Origin: Firmicutes bacterium UBA4975
Lineage (GTDB): Bacteria; Bacillota; Proteinivoracia; UBA4975
Assembly: GCA_002397155.1 (NCBI GenBank)
Contig: DGZR01000087.1
Coordinates: forward strand, 15,967 to 42,614
Length of the DNA stretch: 26,648 nucleotides
Reading direction: 5' to 3'
The translations under genes and the position numbers were made by a program. The notes under the pieces are model-generated. The model saw nothing but the letters and a program-made list of their open reading frames with translations, made no database searches and had not been told where the DNA came from. This document shows positions 1-8,274 of the stretch, piece by piece; the first letter of the stretch is position 1, and each line of letters starts with the position of its first letter.

Positions 1-432
1 AAGGCGCCGCCTGGTTTTGCTCGGCCCCGGGCGGCTGAGACCCCAGGCAAGGAGGGCATTAACACTCCGGCCGTCCTCCAGCTCCAGCCCTTGGCCCAGG
101 GCTTGCCGGTCAGGGAGAAAGCCCTGCCAGCAAGTGCCCAAACCGGCTGAGGTGAGGTGCAAGACTAAGCGCTGCCCCCTGTCGCCCAGGTCGCTCAGGG
201 CTTCTTGCTGGCCGGAAGAGACAGCGGCAATATACCGAGGGGCCGGGACGCGCCCCAGGGGAATCCTTACCCTGCCCTGCCCGGGGGGCAGCGGCCGGAA
301 AACCACCTCCGGCGAGCCCAGGCTGTTGATGTGCTCGCAAATCTGGCCAACCCGGGCCAAGGTAGCCTCAGCTACCGCCTCTTCGTACTGGCGGACGGAA
401 ATCCGTCTTTCTATAAGCTGGAGCCAGTTCAT
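1..432 (-). CDS. Nitroreductase-like protein, C-terminus cut by window edge
   Basis: An open frame of 144 codons starts at ATG 432 and runs off the left edge without a stop. The N-terminus LQLIERRISVRQY is the usual nitroreductase opening, with the arginine-rich turn that contacts FMN phosphate. Near residues 93-105 the stretch LHLTSAGLGTCWQGF matches the conserved LGTCW segment of the putative TM-nitroreductase family (PF14512 type). The expected role is an FMN-dependent oxidoreductase; the substrate cannot be inferred. Its ATG overlaps the TGA of the upstream gene (ATGA), so the two are probably translationally coupled. The missing C-terminus prevents checking the remaining flavin contacts. 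Confidence 0.72.
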   Translation of the reverse strand, partial: MNWLQLIERRISVRQYEEAVAEATLARVGQICEHINSLGSPEVVFRPLPPGQGRVRIPLGRVPAPRYIAAVSSGQQEALSDLGDRGQRLVLHLTSAGLGTCWQGFLPDRQALGQGLELEDGRSVNALLAWGLSRPGPSKTRRRL

Positions 433-1295
433 CCCGCCACCAGGCTGTACTTGTCCGGGAGGGCGAATTTGACCCGGGCTCTCTCAAAAGCAGGCAGGAA
501 CTCCCGGGGTTTATGGAGTAAATCGACGAGGAAGTCCCGGCCAAAAGCCCCCTCAATCACAGTGCACATCCAGGTTCCCAGAGGGTACTTGGCCCCCAGG
601 GCAGCGTCCCCCGTCAGGGAAAAGTGTCTTTCCAGCTCTTCGTCCCCGGTTCCTTCCCCGCCAGTCAGGAACCGGCGCAGCAATCCCGCTTCTGCTTCCC
701 GCCTGTCGGTAGCCTGCTGCCAGAGGCTGGATACGGGCCCGGTAATCGGCACGGTAAAAAAAAGGGTGGCGCACCCTTCCTGGAGCAGGCGGTCGAGGAA
801 GCGGTGGGGAAGAGGGCTGCTCCCCTCGGGCACCTTAGAAAACAGTCTGTCTGTGCTCAGGCGGTGAACCCGGTTGGCGAGCAAGGAGAGAAGGGGAAAG
901 CCACCTATGTACAGCTTGTTTGCCTGCAGTTTTAGGGCAAAGGCATTTACTGCCAAGAGGCCCCCTTCGGCGCAAAGAGGGGCCGTCCCCCCAGGGATAA
1001 AATCCAGGCGCACATCGATTTTTCCCCCGGCGGGCAAGTGCCGCAGGACTTGCTGTTCTATTGAAGCGCCGGATATCCGCCCCAAGGCCCCGATAATGCT
1101 CTTGCCGCCGGGGCCCTCCCCAGCCAAGGCAGCCAGTTTGTCCGCCAGGCCCCGTTCCCTAAGATGGTTTACCGCCTCTTCCTGACCCAGGCTGCGCCAG
1201 TAGAGCTGGAACCCGGGGCAACCGGCAAACGCAGCCAAGGTTTCGGGCTTTTCCGTCAGTTCTTGCAGCATTTCGGTATGTACATTCACAGACAT
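429..1295 (-). CDS. DUF5700-like putative peptidase homologue with degenerate zinc site
   Basis: 288 residues from ATG 1295, preceded by GGGGGTG. The frame is open further upstream, but the extra 28 codons run back to the preceding stop and lack a better start. The C-terminal part resembles the putative zinc-dependent peptidase family DUF5700: an FIPGG turn, an LAVNAFAL strand, the EGCAT segment, and YPLGTWMCTVIEGAFGRD near the end. Where the family has HExxH, this protein reads NRVHR within LLANRVHRLSTD, so the zinc ligands appear lost. No signal peptide or membrane segment is visible. It lies between a stand-alone receiver and a nitroreductase-like gene, overlapping the latter by ATGA. The family assignment comes from recalled motif order and is moderately uncertain. 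Confidence 0.5.
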   Translation of the reverse strand: MSVNVHTEMLQELTEKPETLAAFAGCPGFQLYWRSLGQEEAVNHLRERGLADKLAALAGEGPGGKSIIGALGRISGASIEQQVLRHLPAGGKIDVRLDFIPGGTAPLCAEGGLLAVNAFALKLQANKLYIGGFPLLSLLANRVHRLSTDRLFSKVPEGSSPLPHRFLDRLLQEGCATLFFTVPITGPVSSLWQQATDRREAEAGLLRRFLTGGEGTGDEELERHFSLTGDAALGAKYPLGTWMCTVIEGAFGRDFLVDLLHKPREFLPAFERARVKFALPDKYSLVAG

Positions 1296-1344
1296 ATCCA
1301 CACCCCCAACATTGATCCCATCTTCCGGCAGGCCGCCGCCAGGG

Positions 1345-1374
1345 AAAAGCACCGGCCGGCAATCGGTCCGGTGC
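1345..1374 (-). terminator. Intrinsic terminator or attenuator after the receiver gene
   Basis: On the minus strand, a few bases after the receiver stop, GCACCGG pairs with CCGGTGC. CCG/CGG extends the stem inward around a bulged A, and TTTTCCC follows. The U-run is short, so partial readthrough into the DUF5700-like gene is likely. Confidence 0.5.
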
Positions 1375-1379
1375 CGCAA

Positions 1380-1739
1380 TTAGTCGAAGAGCAGGTTGTC
1401 CCCTTTTTGCAGCCCTCCGGGAGTCTTGATCAGGTAGTCCCGGGCCCCCAGCTTGAGGGCGTGCTCGATGATTTCCCGACGCCGGTAAGAAGTGACCATG
1501 GTAATCTCCGGCTTGTAATCTTGAAAATTGGCCAACTCCTCCAAGACTCCCAAGCCGTCCAGCTTTGGCATGATGACGTCGAGGAAAATTCGGTCAGGCC
1601 GATGTTGCAGGATACGCAAAACCGCATCGGCGCCATTATCCACCGACGCGATGATTTTCAGGTTATTCTTGATGGCAAAGTCCTCCACCCGGGCTCGGGA
1701 TATGGGGTCGTCATCAGCAATAATCGCGGTTTTTACCAT
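1380..1739 (-). CDS. Stand-alone response regulator receiver (CheY-like)
   Basis: 119 residues, a single receiver domain with no output domain. The acidic cluster D9-D10-D11, phospho-acceptor D54 (IFLDVIMP), T83 and K105 are all present, so phosphorylation should be possible. GGAGGG lies 8 bases before the ATG. It is transcribed divergently from the GNAT gene and is followed by a hairpin. The nearest histidine kinase and Hpt protein lie about 2.7 kb away on the same strand, across the GNAT gene, so it could be another phosphate acceptor of that relay, but this is inference. The short C-terminus (GGLQKGDNLLFD) holds no recognisable extra domain. Confidence 0.9.
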   Translation of the reverse strand: MVKTAIIADDDPISRARVEDFAIKNNLKIIASVDNGADAVLRILQHRPDRIFLDVIMPKLDGLGVLEELANFQDYKPEITMVTSYRRREIIEHALKLGARDYLIKTPGGLQKGDNLLFD

Positions 1740-1880
1740 CGCTGGTCCCTCCTGCCGTTTTTTAAATTATTCCACATTCATCTTCTGAATCCCTGCCTGC
1801 CCCCGAATTATTCTTCTCCCCCCGCCGGTCTATCTTGCATAAACTGGAGGGAAATGAATTTCGAGCGGGGAGGCGGGGCC

Positions 1881-2960
1881 ATGAAGTATCCAATTTCTCC
1901 CCTGGATTTCTCCAGGGATTTTGCCGGTTTTGCTGAGTTGAGCCGGGCCATTTACGGGGAAAAGGCGGTGACGGATTGGGCGTTGTACCGCTGGCTCTTT
2001 CCCGGCAACGTCTACGCCCCCCCCACGACCCATTTCCTCCACATTGCCCGGGATGGGGAAAGGGTGGTGGCTTCCGACGGGCTGCTGCCCGTTCCCCTGC
2101 TCATTGCCGGGGAAAAACACCTGGCCGCCTGGTCGGTAAAAACCATGACCCACCCCGATTACCAGCGGCAGGGCATTTTTCGGGCAATCACCGAGTACAG
2201 CCTGGCCCGGGGCAAGGAGTTGGGCATTGAGCTGGTCCTGGGCTTTGCCAACGCAAATTCCTACCCGGGCTATGCGAAATTCGGCTGGCGCTCCCTGCTG
2301 GAAAGAAAAGCCGTCCTTCGTCCCCTGGACATCCAGTCAGGCTTGGCCCGACGCTTACCCCCCAGCCTGGCCAAAGTCGGCGGGGGCCTCTACCTGGCCT
2401 GGGACCGGCTGTGCCAGGCCGCTCTAGCCAGGAAAACCGGCAAAATTCAGACGGACATTCTCCCCCAGGCTTCCCCCCGGGCCGTCACGGCAATCTGGGC
2501 CCAAGCGCAGCATGCATACGCTGTCTGGGTCCAAAGGGATTATCCCTACATTGACTGGCGCTACAACCTGCGCCCCGGTCACGATTATAAATTCGTCCTC
2601 GCCCGGCAAGGGGACGCTCCCCTCGCCCTCCTGATTTTCCGGGAGACCTGGCGCCGGACCTGCCTGCTCGTAGATTACCTGGGCCTCCCGGGTTCTCCCG
2701 CCCTGCCGGCCCTCCTTCTCCGAACCTTTCAGTACTGCCAGGCCAAGGGCCTGCGCTACGTCATCAGCAGCGGCGGCCAATCCTTTGATCGGGAGTTGGC
2801 GGCCTACGGCTTTCGGCCCCTGGCCGCGCCCCTGGCCAACAACATGCTGATCGTCCGCCCCTTGGTTGACCTGGACCTGGCCCCCCTGGCCCGGGAAGCC
2901 AACTGGTTTTTTAGCTACGGGGACAGCGAGTTGGACCTGGATTTGCCGCCTCTGCCCTGA
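1881..2960 (+). CDS. GNAT family N-acetyltransferase, two-domain type
   Basis: 359 residues from ATG 1881, with GGGGAGG 7 bases upstream. An in-frame ATG at 1854 has its Shine-Dalgarno sequence only 2 bases away and is less likely. The first half carries a GNAT fold: strands around residues 50-90, then the acetyl-CoA loop QRQGIFRAI (Q/RxxGxG/A type) near residues 94-102, and a GFANANSYPGYAKFGW segment typical of this group. The second half contains YIDWRYNLRP and a further strand-rich region, as in Eis-like or tandem GNAT proteins. It probably transfers an acyl group to an amine; the acceptor is unknown. It is a single gene between the divergent receiver and a convergent terminator. Confidence 0.82.
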   Translation: MKYPISPLDFSRDFAGFAELSRAIYGEKAVTDWALYRWLFPGNVYAPPTTHFLHIARDGERVVASDGLLPVPLLIAGEKHLAAWSVKTMTHPDYQRQGIFRAITEYSLARGKELGIELVLGFANANSYPGYAKFGWRSLLERKAVLRPLDIQSGLARRLPPSLAKVGGGLYLAWDRLCQAALARKTGKIQTDILPQASPRAVTAIWAQAQHAYAVWVQRDYPYIDWRYNLRPGHDYKFVLARQGDAPLALLIFRETWRRTCLLVDYLGLPGSPALPALLLRTFQYCQAKGLRYVISSGGQSFDRELAAYGFRPLAAPLANNMLIVRPLVDLDLAPLAREANWFFSYGDSELDLDLPPLP

Positions 2961-2973
2961 CAGCCCTTGAGAC

Positions 2974-3021
2974 AAAAAAAGTCCTCCTCCCCAAAAAGGG
3001 GCCGAGGAGCTAGTATTTTTT
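2974..3021. terminator. Convergent intrinsic terminator
   Basis: CCCC and GGGG pair around an AAAAA loop, extended by CTCCT/AGGAG with a small bulge. The hairpin is flanked by A7 on the left and T6 on the right. It sits between the GNAT gene (plus) and the receiver-PilB-like gene (minus). The minus-strand tail, TTTTTTT, is the stronger one. Confidence 0.75.
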
Positions 3022-3025
3022 GCTT

Positions 3026-4192
3026 TCACAGTTTGGCCACGTCGATGATGCGGATATGCAAGGATTCGCCCAGGGCGGTCTGGCTGAGGGTCAGACGGAG
3101 CTGGCAGGATTTATCCCCCACGGGGTGGGCGTAAAAGCCATCATGAGCCCTAACTCTCTCCACCGTCGCCATGCCGGCAAAGACCTTGAAGCGGGCCACT
3201 AATTTCATGCCCAAGTCCAGTTTTAGGCTGGTCCACTCGGTAAACTGGCCCTCATGGAGAAACTGCAGGGAATAGCCCCGTTCCATGGCTTCAATTCGGA
3301 TCTCCGGGGTCCGGGTTCGCACTGCCAGGGCAATAATCCGGTCGGCCAGGTAGGGGGCCGGCTCTTTTTCAAAAAAGAGGGCGATGTTGCCGGGATCGGT
3401 CACGGCAATCCGGCCCAGGAGGCTGGGTTCGAGAACAGCGCTCAGGGAATCCTGCAAGATTAGGTCAAATGGATTGCTCAGGACCAGGATGTCCTCCCCC
3501 CGGTGTTCTATGACCAGGGCATTGTTGGCTTTGGAAAAAGGCGTGGGCAAAGCCCCCAGCTTGATGCTGTCCAGGCCGAGAAACTCGATGTAGGGCACCC
3601 CTTTGAACTTGGCAAAAGCCCGGGCAATATCCACCGGATCGATACCCAGCTCGGCGGCTACCTGGTAGATTTCCCAGTCCGAAGAGGCGGACATCTTGCC
3701 TTTTGCCTCTCCGGTCAGGCCCAGGTAGCCGCAGATGTATTCCTGGACACTGCCCGATGAACGGAGGCCGGAGCCCGGGTTGACGGTCTTTTTCTTGGTT
3801 TCCGCCCAGCGCAAACCGGTGCGCTGGTGAGTTTCCACCAATTCCCGGACAGTCTGGCGGTTAACCGGTTTTACCAAGTAATCGACGGCCCCGGCGGCAA
3901 AGGCCCGAGCCCGGTCCTGTTCCTCCCCCAGAGAGGAGATAAAGATGACCGGGATCCAAGCGGTGTCGGGATTTTCCTGCAGCCGGGCGCAGACCTGGTA
4001 TCCATCCATTTCCGGCATCATCACATCCAGTAAAATGATGCTGGGCCTTAGGCTCTGCAGAGTTTGCAGGGCGCTCTGGCCGGTGCCGGCTGTGACGACG
4101 TTGTAACGGTCCCCCAAGAACACTCCCAACTGGCGCAGGATATCTGGGTCGTCGTCAACGCAGAGCAGAAAAGGTTTGCCGTAATCATACAT
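3026..4192 (-). CDS. Receiver fused to MshEN and PilB/GspE N2 domain, no ATPase core
   Basis: 388 residues from ATG 4192, with GGAG 7 bases upstream; the start overlaps the end of the Hpt gene by 8 bases. Residues 8-125 are a receiver with D13-D14-D15, phospho-acceptor D56, S86 and K108. A polar linker follows. Residues about 183-280 match the MshEN/T2SSE N-terminal domain (PF05157): DIARAFAKFKGVPYIEF, a run leading to the LVLSNPFD turn, and so on. Residues about 285-388 match the N2 subdomain of PilB/GspE ATPases (ADRIIALAVRTRTPEIRIEA, FTEWTSL, KVFAGMATVERVRAHDGFY, GESLHIRI). The protein stops exactly where the Walker-A core would begin, so it cannot be an ATPase. The classic RLGxxL c-di-GMP motif was not found. 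It is probably a phosphorylation-controlled partner or decoy of a pilus or secretion motor; that role is inference. Confidence 0.82.
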   Translation of the reverse strand: MYDYGKPFLLCVDDDPDILRQLGVFLGDRYNVVTAGTGQSALQTLQSLRPSIILLDVMMPEMDGYQVCARLQENPDTAWIPVIFISSLGEEQDRARAFAAGAVDYLVKPVNRQTVRELVETHQRTGLRWAETKKKTVNPGSGLRSSGSVQEYICGYLGLTGEAKGKMSASSDWEIYQVAAELGIDPVDIARAFAKFKGVPYIEFLGLDSIKLGALPTPFSKANNALVIEHRGEDILVLSNPFDLILQDSLSAVLEPSLLGRIAVTDPGNIALFFEKEPAPYLADRIIALAVRTRTPEIRIEAMERGYSLQFLHEGQFTEWTSLKLDLGMKLVARFKVFAGMATVERVRAHDGFYAHPVGDKSCQLRLTLSQTALGESLHIRIIDVAKL

Positions 4193-4484
4193 AGACAATC
4201 TCCACCCCATTCAGATAATCCTCCAGATTTTGCGCCTGCTCTTCCACCCCGCCCCTATCCTTACTGATGGCAGCCTGTTCCATAGCCGCTCCCAGGACGG
4301 TGATGTCGGAAAAGCCATAACCTCCCCCCGAGCCCTTCATGCGGTGGGCTAGTCGCCGAATAGAATCAAAGTCCCCCGCTTCCAGGCATTCCCGGATTGT
4401 CGTCAAGTCCCCTTTGCGGTTATCCAGATAGTCCGGGACAAACTCCCGCAGGTCCCGATCCACCAGCGCTTTTATTTTTGTCAT
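4185..4484 (-). CDS. Stand-alone histidine phosphotransfer (Hpt) protein
   Basis: 99 residues, an all-helical Hpt domain. The phospho-acceptor is H47 in AHRMKGSGGGYGF, matching the family signature HxxKGxxxxxG. Its ATG overlaps the TGA of the hybrid kinase (ATGA), and its own end overlaps the next gene by 8 bases, so all three are probably translationally coupled. In a phosphorelay it would take phosphate from the kinase's receivers and pass it to the receiver of the downstream fusion protein. The order kinase, Hpt, receiver-output supports this directly. No other domain is visible. Confidence 0.9.
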   Translation of the reverse strand: MTKIKALVDRDLREFVPDYLDNRKGDLTTIRECLEAGDFDSIRRLAHRMKGSGGGYGFSDITVLGAAMEQAAISKDRGGVEEQAQNLEDYLNGVEIVYV

Positions 4485-7400
4485 TTTTCACCCTCCAGGT
4501 AGTGCGCCAGCATATCCAACAGATCCTTTTTGCGCACCGGCTTAGTCATGTGGTCTGTACACCCGGCCGCTAAACTCTTGAGCCGGTCTTCTTCAAAGGC
4601 GTAGGCAGTGAGGGCAATGATCGGCACCGGCTGGCGCCGGTTTGCTTTTTCCCATTCTCTGATGAGCCTGGTGGCAGTGTAGCCGTCCATCATGGGCATC
4701 TCTATATCCATAATGACCAGGTCAAAGTAGAGGGCTTTGTACTTGGCCACGGCGATTTCACCGTTTTCCACCGCGTCCACCTGGTAGCCGCTCTTGCTCA
4801 GGTAGGTTTGGACCAGCAGGGTGTTGTCGGGGGAGTCCTCCACCAGTAAAATCCGGGTTTTGCGCGGGCTGGCGGGCTGAGGACTGACCGGGGCCGGAAG
4901 ATCCCGGTAGACTCTCTCCCCGGCCAGGACGGCGGATATAGTCTCAGCCAATTCCTTTCTCCGGATGGGTTTGACCAGGTAGGCATTGATCGAGAGCTCC
5001 CGGCAGAGCTTGATATCCGGGTTGCAGTTGTCCGAGGTCAGCATCAAAATGACTACATCCTCGCTGCCGAACTCTTCCCGGATGAGCTTGGTGACGGCAA
5101 AACCGTCCATTCCCGGCATATGAAAGTCCAGAAGGACAACGGTGTACCCCTTGCCCTCCTGCCTGGCTTGCCGGAGCATTTCCAGCCCCTCCTGCCCTCC
5201 GGCCGCACAGCGAACCTCGGCGCCCAAGGGGGCCAGGTACTCTTGCAGGATAAGCCGGTTGGTGGCGTTGTCGTCGATGACCAGGATTTTTAAAGCGCCC
5301 AGGTCGAGGCCGGGACCCTTTCGCGTCGCGGGCCCTCTTTGCAGGGGCAGGGTAAAGGAAAAAAGACTGCCTTCGCCGGGACGGCTCTGGGCCCAAATCT
5401 TCCCCCCCATCATTTCTACCAGGCGCTTGGAAATCTTCAGGCCCAAGCCGCTGCCGCCGTAGCGCCTGGTGGTGGAGGAATCGGACTGAGTAAAAGCGGA
5501 AAATACCATCTCAATCTTTTCCGGCGGAATGCCGGTCCCGGTGTCGGCAACCGATATCACCAGGGGCGGGGCCTCCCCCTCTGCCAAGGAGACCCGGACG
5601 TTGACTTCGCCCGCCCCGGTGAACTTGACGGCGTTGCCAACCAGATTGACCAGGATCTGCCTGACCCGGCCGGGGTCCCCTTCCACCATCTGGGGAACCC
5701 CCGGATCTACGCGGCAGGTTATTTCCAAGCCCTTGCGGTGGGCGGCGACCGCAAAGAATTCGGTGGTCTCCTCGGCCAGTTCGCCGATGTTGTACTGGGC
5801 TTTTTCCAACTCCATGCGCCCGGACTCAATCCGGGACAAGTCCAGAATATTATCGATGAGGCTGAGGAGGTGATCTCCCGCCAGTCTAAAGGTGTTGACA
5901 TACTGCTTTTGCCTAGGATCCAGGTCGGTGTCTTCCAGGAGCTCGGCCATGCCGATGATGGCATTGAGGGGGGTGCGAATTTCATGGCTCATATTGGCCA
6001 AGAACTCGCTCTTGGCCCGGCTGGCCTCTTCCGCCGCAATCTTGGCCGTTTCCATCGCCTGCAGGGCCAGAATCCTTTCCGTCATTTCTTCGTGGATGAT
6101 GATAAAGCGCTCTTGGGACAGGCGGCTGACTGTGGCGTGAAACCAGCGGTTTTTCTCTTCAAAAAAACAGGGGTAGTCCAACTGAAAACTCTTTTGCTCG
6201 CCGCCGGTTACGGACAAGAGACCCCTTGCCAATTCTGCGGCAAATTGTTCGCTTTTGAGGTCTCCTGAACGGCATACTTCCAAGTAACTCCGGCCCTTTT
6301 GCCCACCCTTGAAATCGATGTTTTTCCCCCGGATGAATTTGCGCCAGGCGCTGTTTGAGCCGACGATCTGCCCTTTTTTATCCACAATGGCAATCCTGGA
6401 AGAGACGTTGTTTACCACCGCCCGGGCAAAGATATTGGCGTCCCGGCGCGCCCGCTCCGCTTCGACAATCTTGCTCAAATCGGAGAACACCAGCACCGCG
6501 CCCAAAAAGCGGTCCCCTTCATGGATGGGGGCGGCAGAGTAGCGGACAGGAAAAGTAGACCCGTTTTTATGCTTGAAAGCAACTTTATTGGCCCAGAGCA
6601 AGTCTCCCGCCAGCAAACTCTTGCCCCCTGGGTTTTCTCCCATGGAAAAGTCTTTGTTGCGGCCCACTATTTTCGCCACCGGCTGGCCTTCCAGTTCCTT
6701 GATCTTGTATCCCGAAAGGCGGCAGGCGGCCTGATTGATATAAGTCATTTCCCCCCGGGCGTTGATCTGAATTATGCCCTCCCCCGATGAATCCAGAATC
6801 AATTGGCGGCTTGCGGCCAGGCGTATGTTTTTTTGTTCGGCGTCTTTTAGACTGGTTATGTCAAAGTGGGAGACGATGTACCTGGCAGGAGTTGTCCCCG
6901 CCATGGGGCTGACCCGGCCGGCAAACCACTTGGTCAGGCCGGGGAGCTGGCAGGGATATTCCAAGTAGTAGTCCTTTTGTTCCCCCCGGAGGATGGCCTC
7001 AATTGCCCGGACAAACTTGGGCATGTCCGCCGCCAGGGGCGCAGGGGCCTGTCGGCAAAATTCCAGGTAGTTATCCCCTTCGCCCGTTCCCCGGAAAACT
7101 TCGGGGTAGAGGGCGGCTTTTTCTTTCCACGGGGTGTTGGTGCTCAGGATGACGCCCGTACCGTCGATTATGGCGATGAATTCGGGCAGTTCGTCGGCGA
7201 TAGCTTGGGCGAGCTTTTGCCCCGTCCGCAGCTTTTCTTCGGCTTCTTTATAAAAAGTCGTGTCAAAAAAGGAGACCACGGCCCCCTGGGGTATCCCCTC
7301 CCGGGCAACCGGGTACGAAGTGCAGTAAGCCGGAAAGGAGGAGCCGTCTTTTCGCCAAAGGACCACATCGTGTTCCCGGCTGCCGGTGCCCGTCCGGTAG

Positions 7401-8104
7401 GTATGAATATCGCACTCGGCGGCGGGGTAATGACTGCCGTCGGGACGGGAGTGGTGTATCAGCTCATGCATGGGCTGGCCCAGCATCTCTGCAACGGGAT
7501 AGCCCAGCATGGCCGCCGCCGCTGTATTGGCTATGGTGCACTTTCCTTCCATATCGATGCCGTACAGCCCTTCCCCGGTGGCGTTGAGAAAGAGCTTTAG
7601 GTCTTCTGCCAGTTGTAAGTTGAGTTCCGCCGCCCGCTTTTTTTCCTGCACGGCTTTTTTATGCAGAGCGGCATGGGCGGCCAGGGTTTGCATCCCCCTT
7701 TGCCGGCCCAGAGCCAAGGCGGCCAATGGGGCGGTGAATTCCAAAGCCCCGCTTTCCGCCGGAGACAGATCTCTTTCGCTAAGCCAGAGACAGACCCCCA
7801 AGGGCTTGGTTCCGCAATACAAGGGCAGCCAGACTACCCGGCGGATACCCCGGGCAGCCAGGCCCAGGGGCGGGGCCGCCCGCCCCCTTGCTTCCAACTC
7901 GGGCAAGCAGTCCAGAAGAGCTTGTTTTAATTCCTCGTCCAGGTTGTGAGTAAAGACCTGCAACCGTCCCTTTCTTGCCCGGCGCAGGACCATACCCCCC
8001 TTAAGGCCCAGGCAAGCCCTCGCCTTTTCCAACAGGCGGACCAAGTAGAGCCGGGGGGGAAGGGCCGGATTCAGTCGATTAAGCCCTTTGGCAAAATCCT
8101 TCAT
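4481..8104 (-). CDS. Hybrid sensor histidine kinase with four PAS domains and two receivers
   Basis: 1207 residues. ATG 8104 is chosen because GAGGTG lies 9 bases upstream; a GTG four codons earlier has no spacing. Order: a GAF-like N-terminal region (about 15-160); PAS domains at about 165-290, 295-420, 425-550 and 555-690; HisKA with H707 (NMSHEIRTPLNAI); HATPase with its N box, DTGTGIPPE and GGSGLGLKISKRLVE; receiver 1 with acceptor D993 (LLDFHMPGMDG); receiver 2 with acceptor D1133 (IMDIEMPMMDG). There is no signal peptide or membrane segment, so it senses in the cytoplasm. PAS 2 and PAS 4 share YLE.CR and LDYP or LEYP segments, suggesting internal duplication. Ligands are unknown. It heads the kinase-Hpt-effector operon. 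Confidence 0.93.
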   Translation of the reverse strand: MKDFAKGLNRLNPALPPRLYLVRLLEKARACLGLKGGMVLRRARKGRLQVFTHNLDEELKQALLDCLPELEARGRAAPPLGLAARGIRRVVWLPLYCGTKPLGVCLWLSERDLSPAESGALEFTAPLAALALGRQRGMQTLAAHAALHKKAVQEKKRAAELNLQLAEDLKLFLNATGEGLYGIDMEGKCTIANTAAAAMLGYPVAEMLGQPMHELIHHSRPDGSHYPAAECDIHTYRTGTGSREHDVVLWRKDGSSFPAYCTSYPVAREGIPQGAVVSFFDTTFYKEAEEKLRTGQKLAQAIADELPEFIAIIDGTGVILSTNTPWKEKAALYPEVFRGTGEGDNYLEFCRQAPAPLAADMPKFVRAIEAILRGEQKDYYLEYPCQLPGLTKWFAGRVSPMAGTTPARYIVSHFDITSLKDAEQKNIRLAASRQLILDSSGEGIIQINARGEMTYINQAACRLSGYKIKELEGQPVAKIVGRNKDFSMGENPGGKSLLAGDLLWANKVAFKHKNGSTFPVRYSAAPIHEGDRFLGAVLVFSDLSKIVEAERARRDANIFARAVVNNVSSRIAIVDKKGQIVGSNSAWRKFIRGKNIDFKGGQKGRSYLEVCRSGDLKSEQFAAELARGLLSVTGGEQKSFQLDYPCFFEEKNRWFHATVSRLSQERFIIIHEEMTERILALQAMETAKIAAEEASRAKSEFLANMSHEIRTPLNAIIGMAELLEDTDLDPRQKQYVNTFRLAGDHLLSLIDNILDLSRIESGRMELEKAQYNIGELAEETTEFFAVAAHRKGLEITCRVDPGVPQMVEGDPGRVRQILVNLVGNAVKFTGAGEVNVRVSLAEGEAPPLVISVADTGTGIPPEKIEMVFSAFTQSDSSTTRRYGGSGLGLKISKRLVEMMGGKIWAQSRPGEGSLFSFTLPLQRGPATRKGPGLDLGALKILVIDDNATNRLILQEYLAPLGAEVRCAAGGQEGLEMLRQARQEGKGYTVVLLDFHMPGMDGFAVTKLIREEFGSEDVVILMLTSDNCNPDIKLCRELSINAYLVKPIRRKELAETISAVLAGERVYRDLPAPVSPQPASPRKTRILLVEDSPDNTLLVQTYLSKSGYQVDAVENGEIAVAKYKALYFDLVIMDIEMPMMDGYTATRLIREWEKANRRQPVPIIALTAYAFEEDRLKSLAAGCTDHMTKPVRKKDLLDMLAHYLEGEK

Positions 8105-8236
8105 CCCGGTGTTCACCTCTTTGCTGCCAGTATTAGACAGGTATTACTTCGCCGTCTTCAGCTTTTCTTCCTTTTATTTTTGTCTAAAGGGTTTGCAAAA
8201 CTCCCTTTCCCCTCGGACGGGGCGGGAGAAAGGGTT

Positions 8237-8266
8237 AAAAAAAACCCCCGGTGGCACCCGGAGGGG
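8237..8266 (-). terminator. Intrinsic terminator of the penicillin-binding protein gene
   Basis: On the minus strand CCCC(T)CCGG pairs with CCGGGGG around a short loop and is followed by TTTTTTTT. It begins 8 bases past the TAG stop. The remaining gap up to the kinase start at 8104 holds the kinase operon's upstream region; I see no convincing promoter hexamers there. Confidence 0.8.
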
Positions 8267-8274
8267 TAATTGCT

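Noticed and set aside
1164..1880. Upstream extension of the GNAT frame by 239 codons
   Set aside because: It runs antisense over the receiver and DUF5700-like genes; the ribosome binding site and homology begin at 1881.
5339..7600. Long plus-strand open frames opposite the hybrid kinase
   Set aside because: They are antisense to clear PAS, HisKA and HATPase coding sequence and match no family features.
8201..8236. Second hairpin (CCCTTT/AAAGGG) beside the penicillin-binding protein terminator
   Set aside because: The stem is interrupted and not followed by a U-run; the adjacent 8237-8266 hairpin explains termination.
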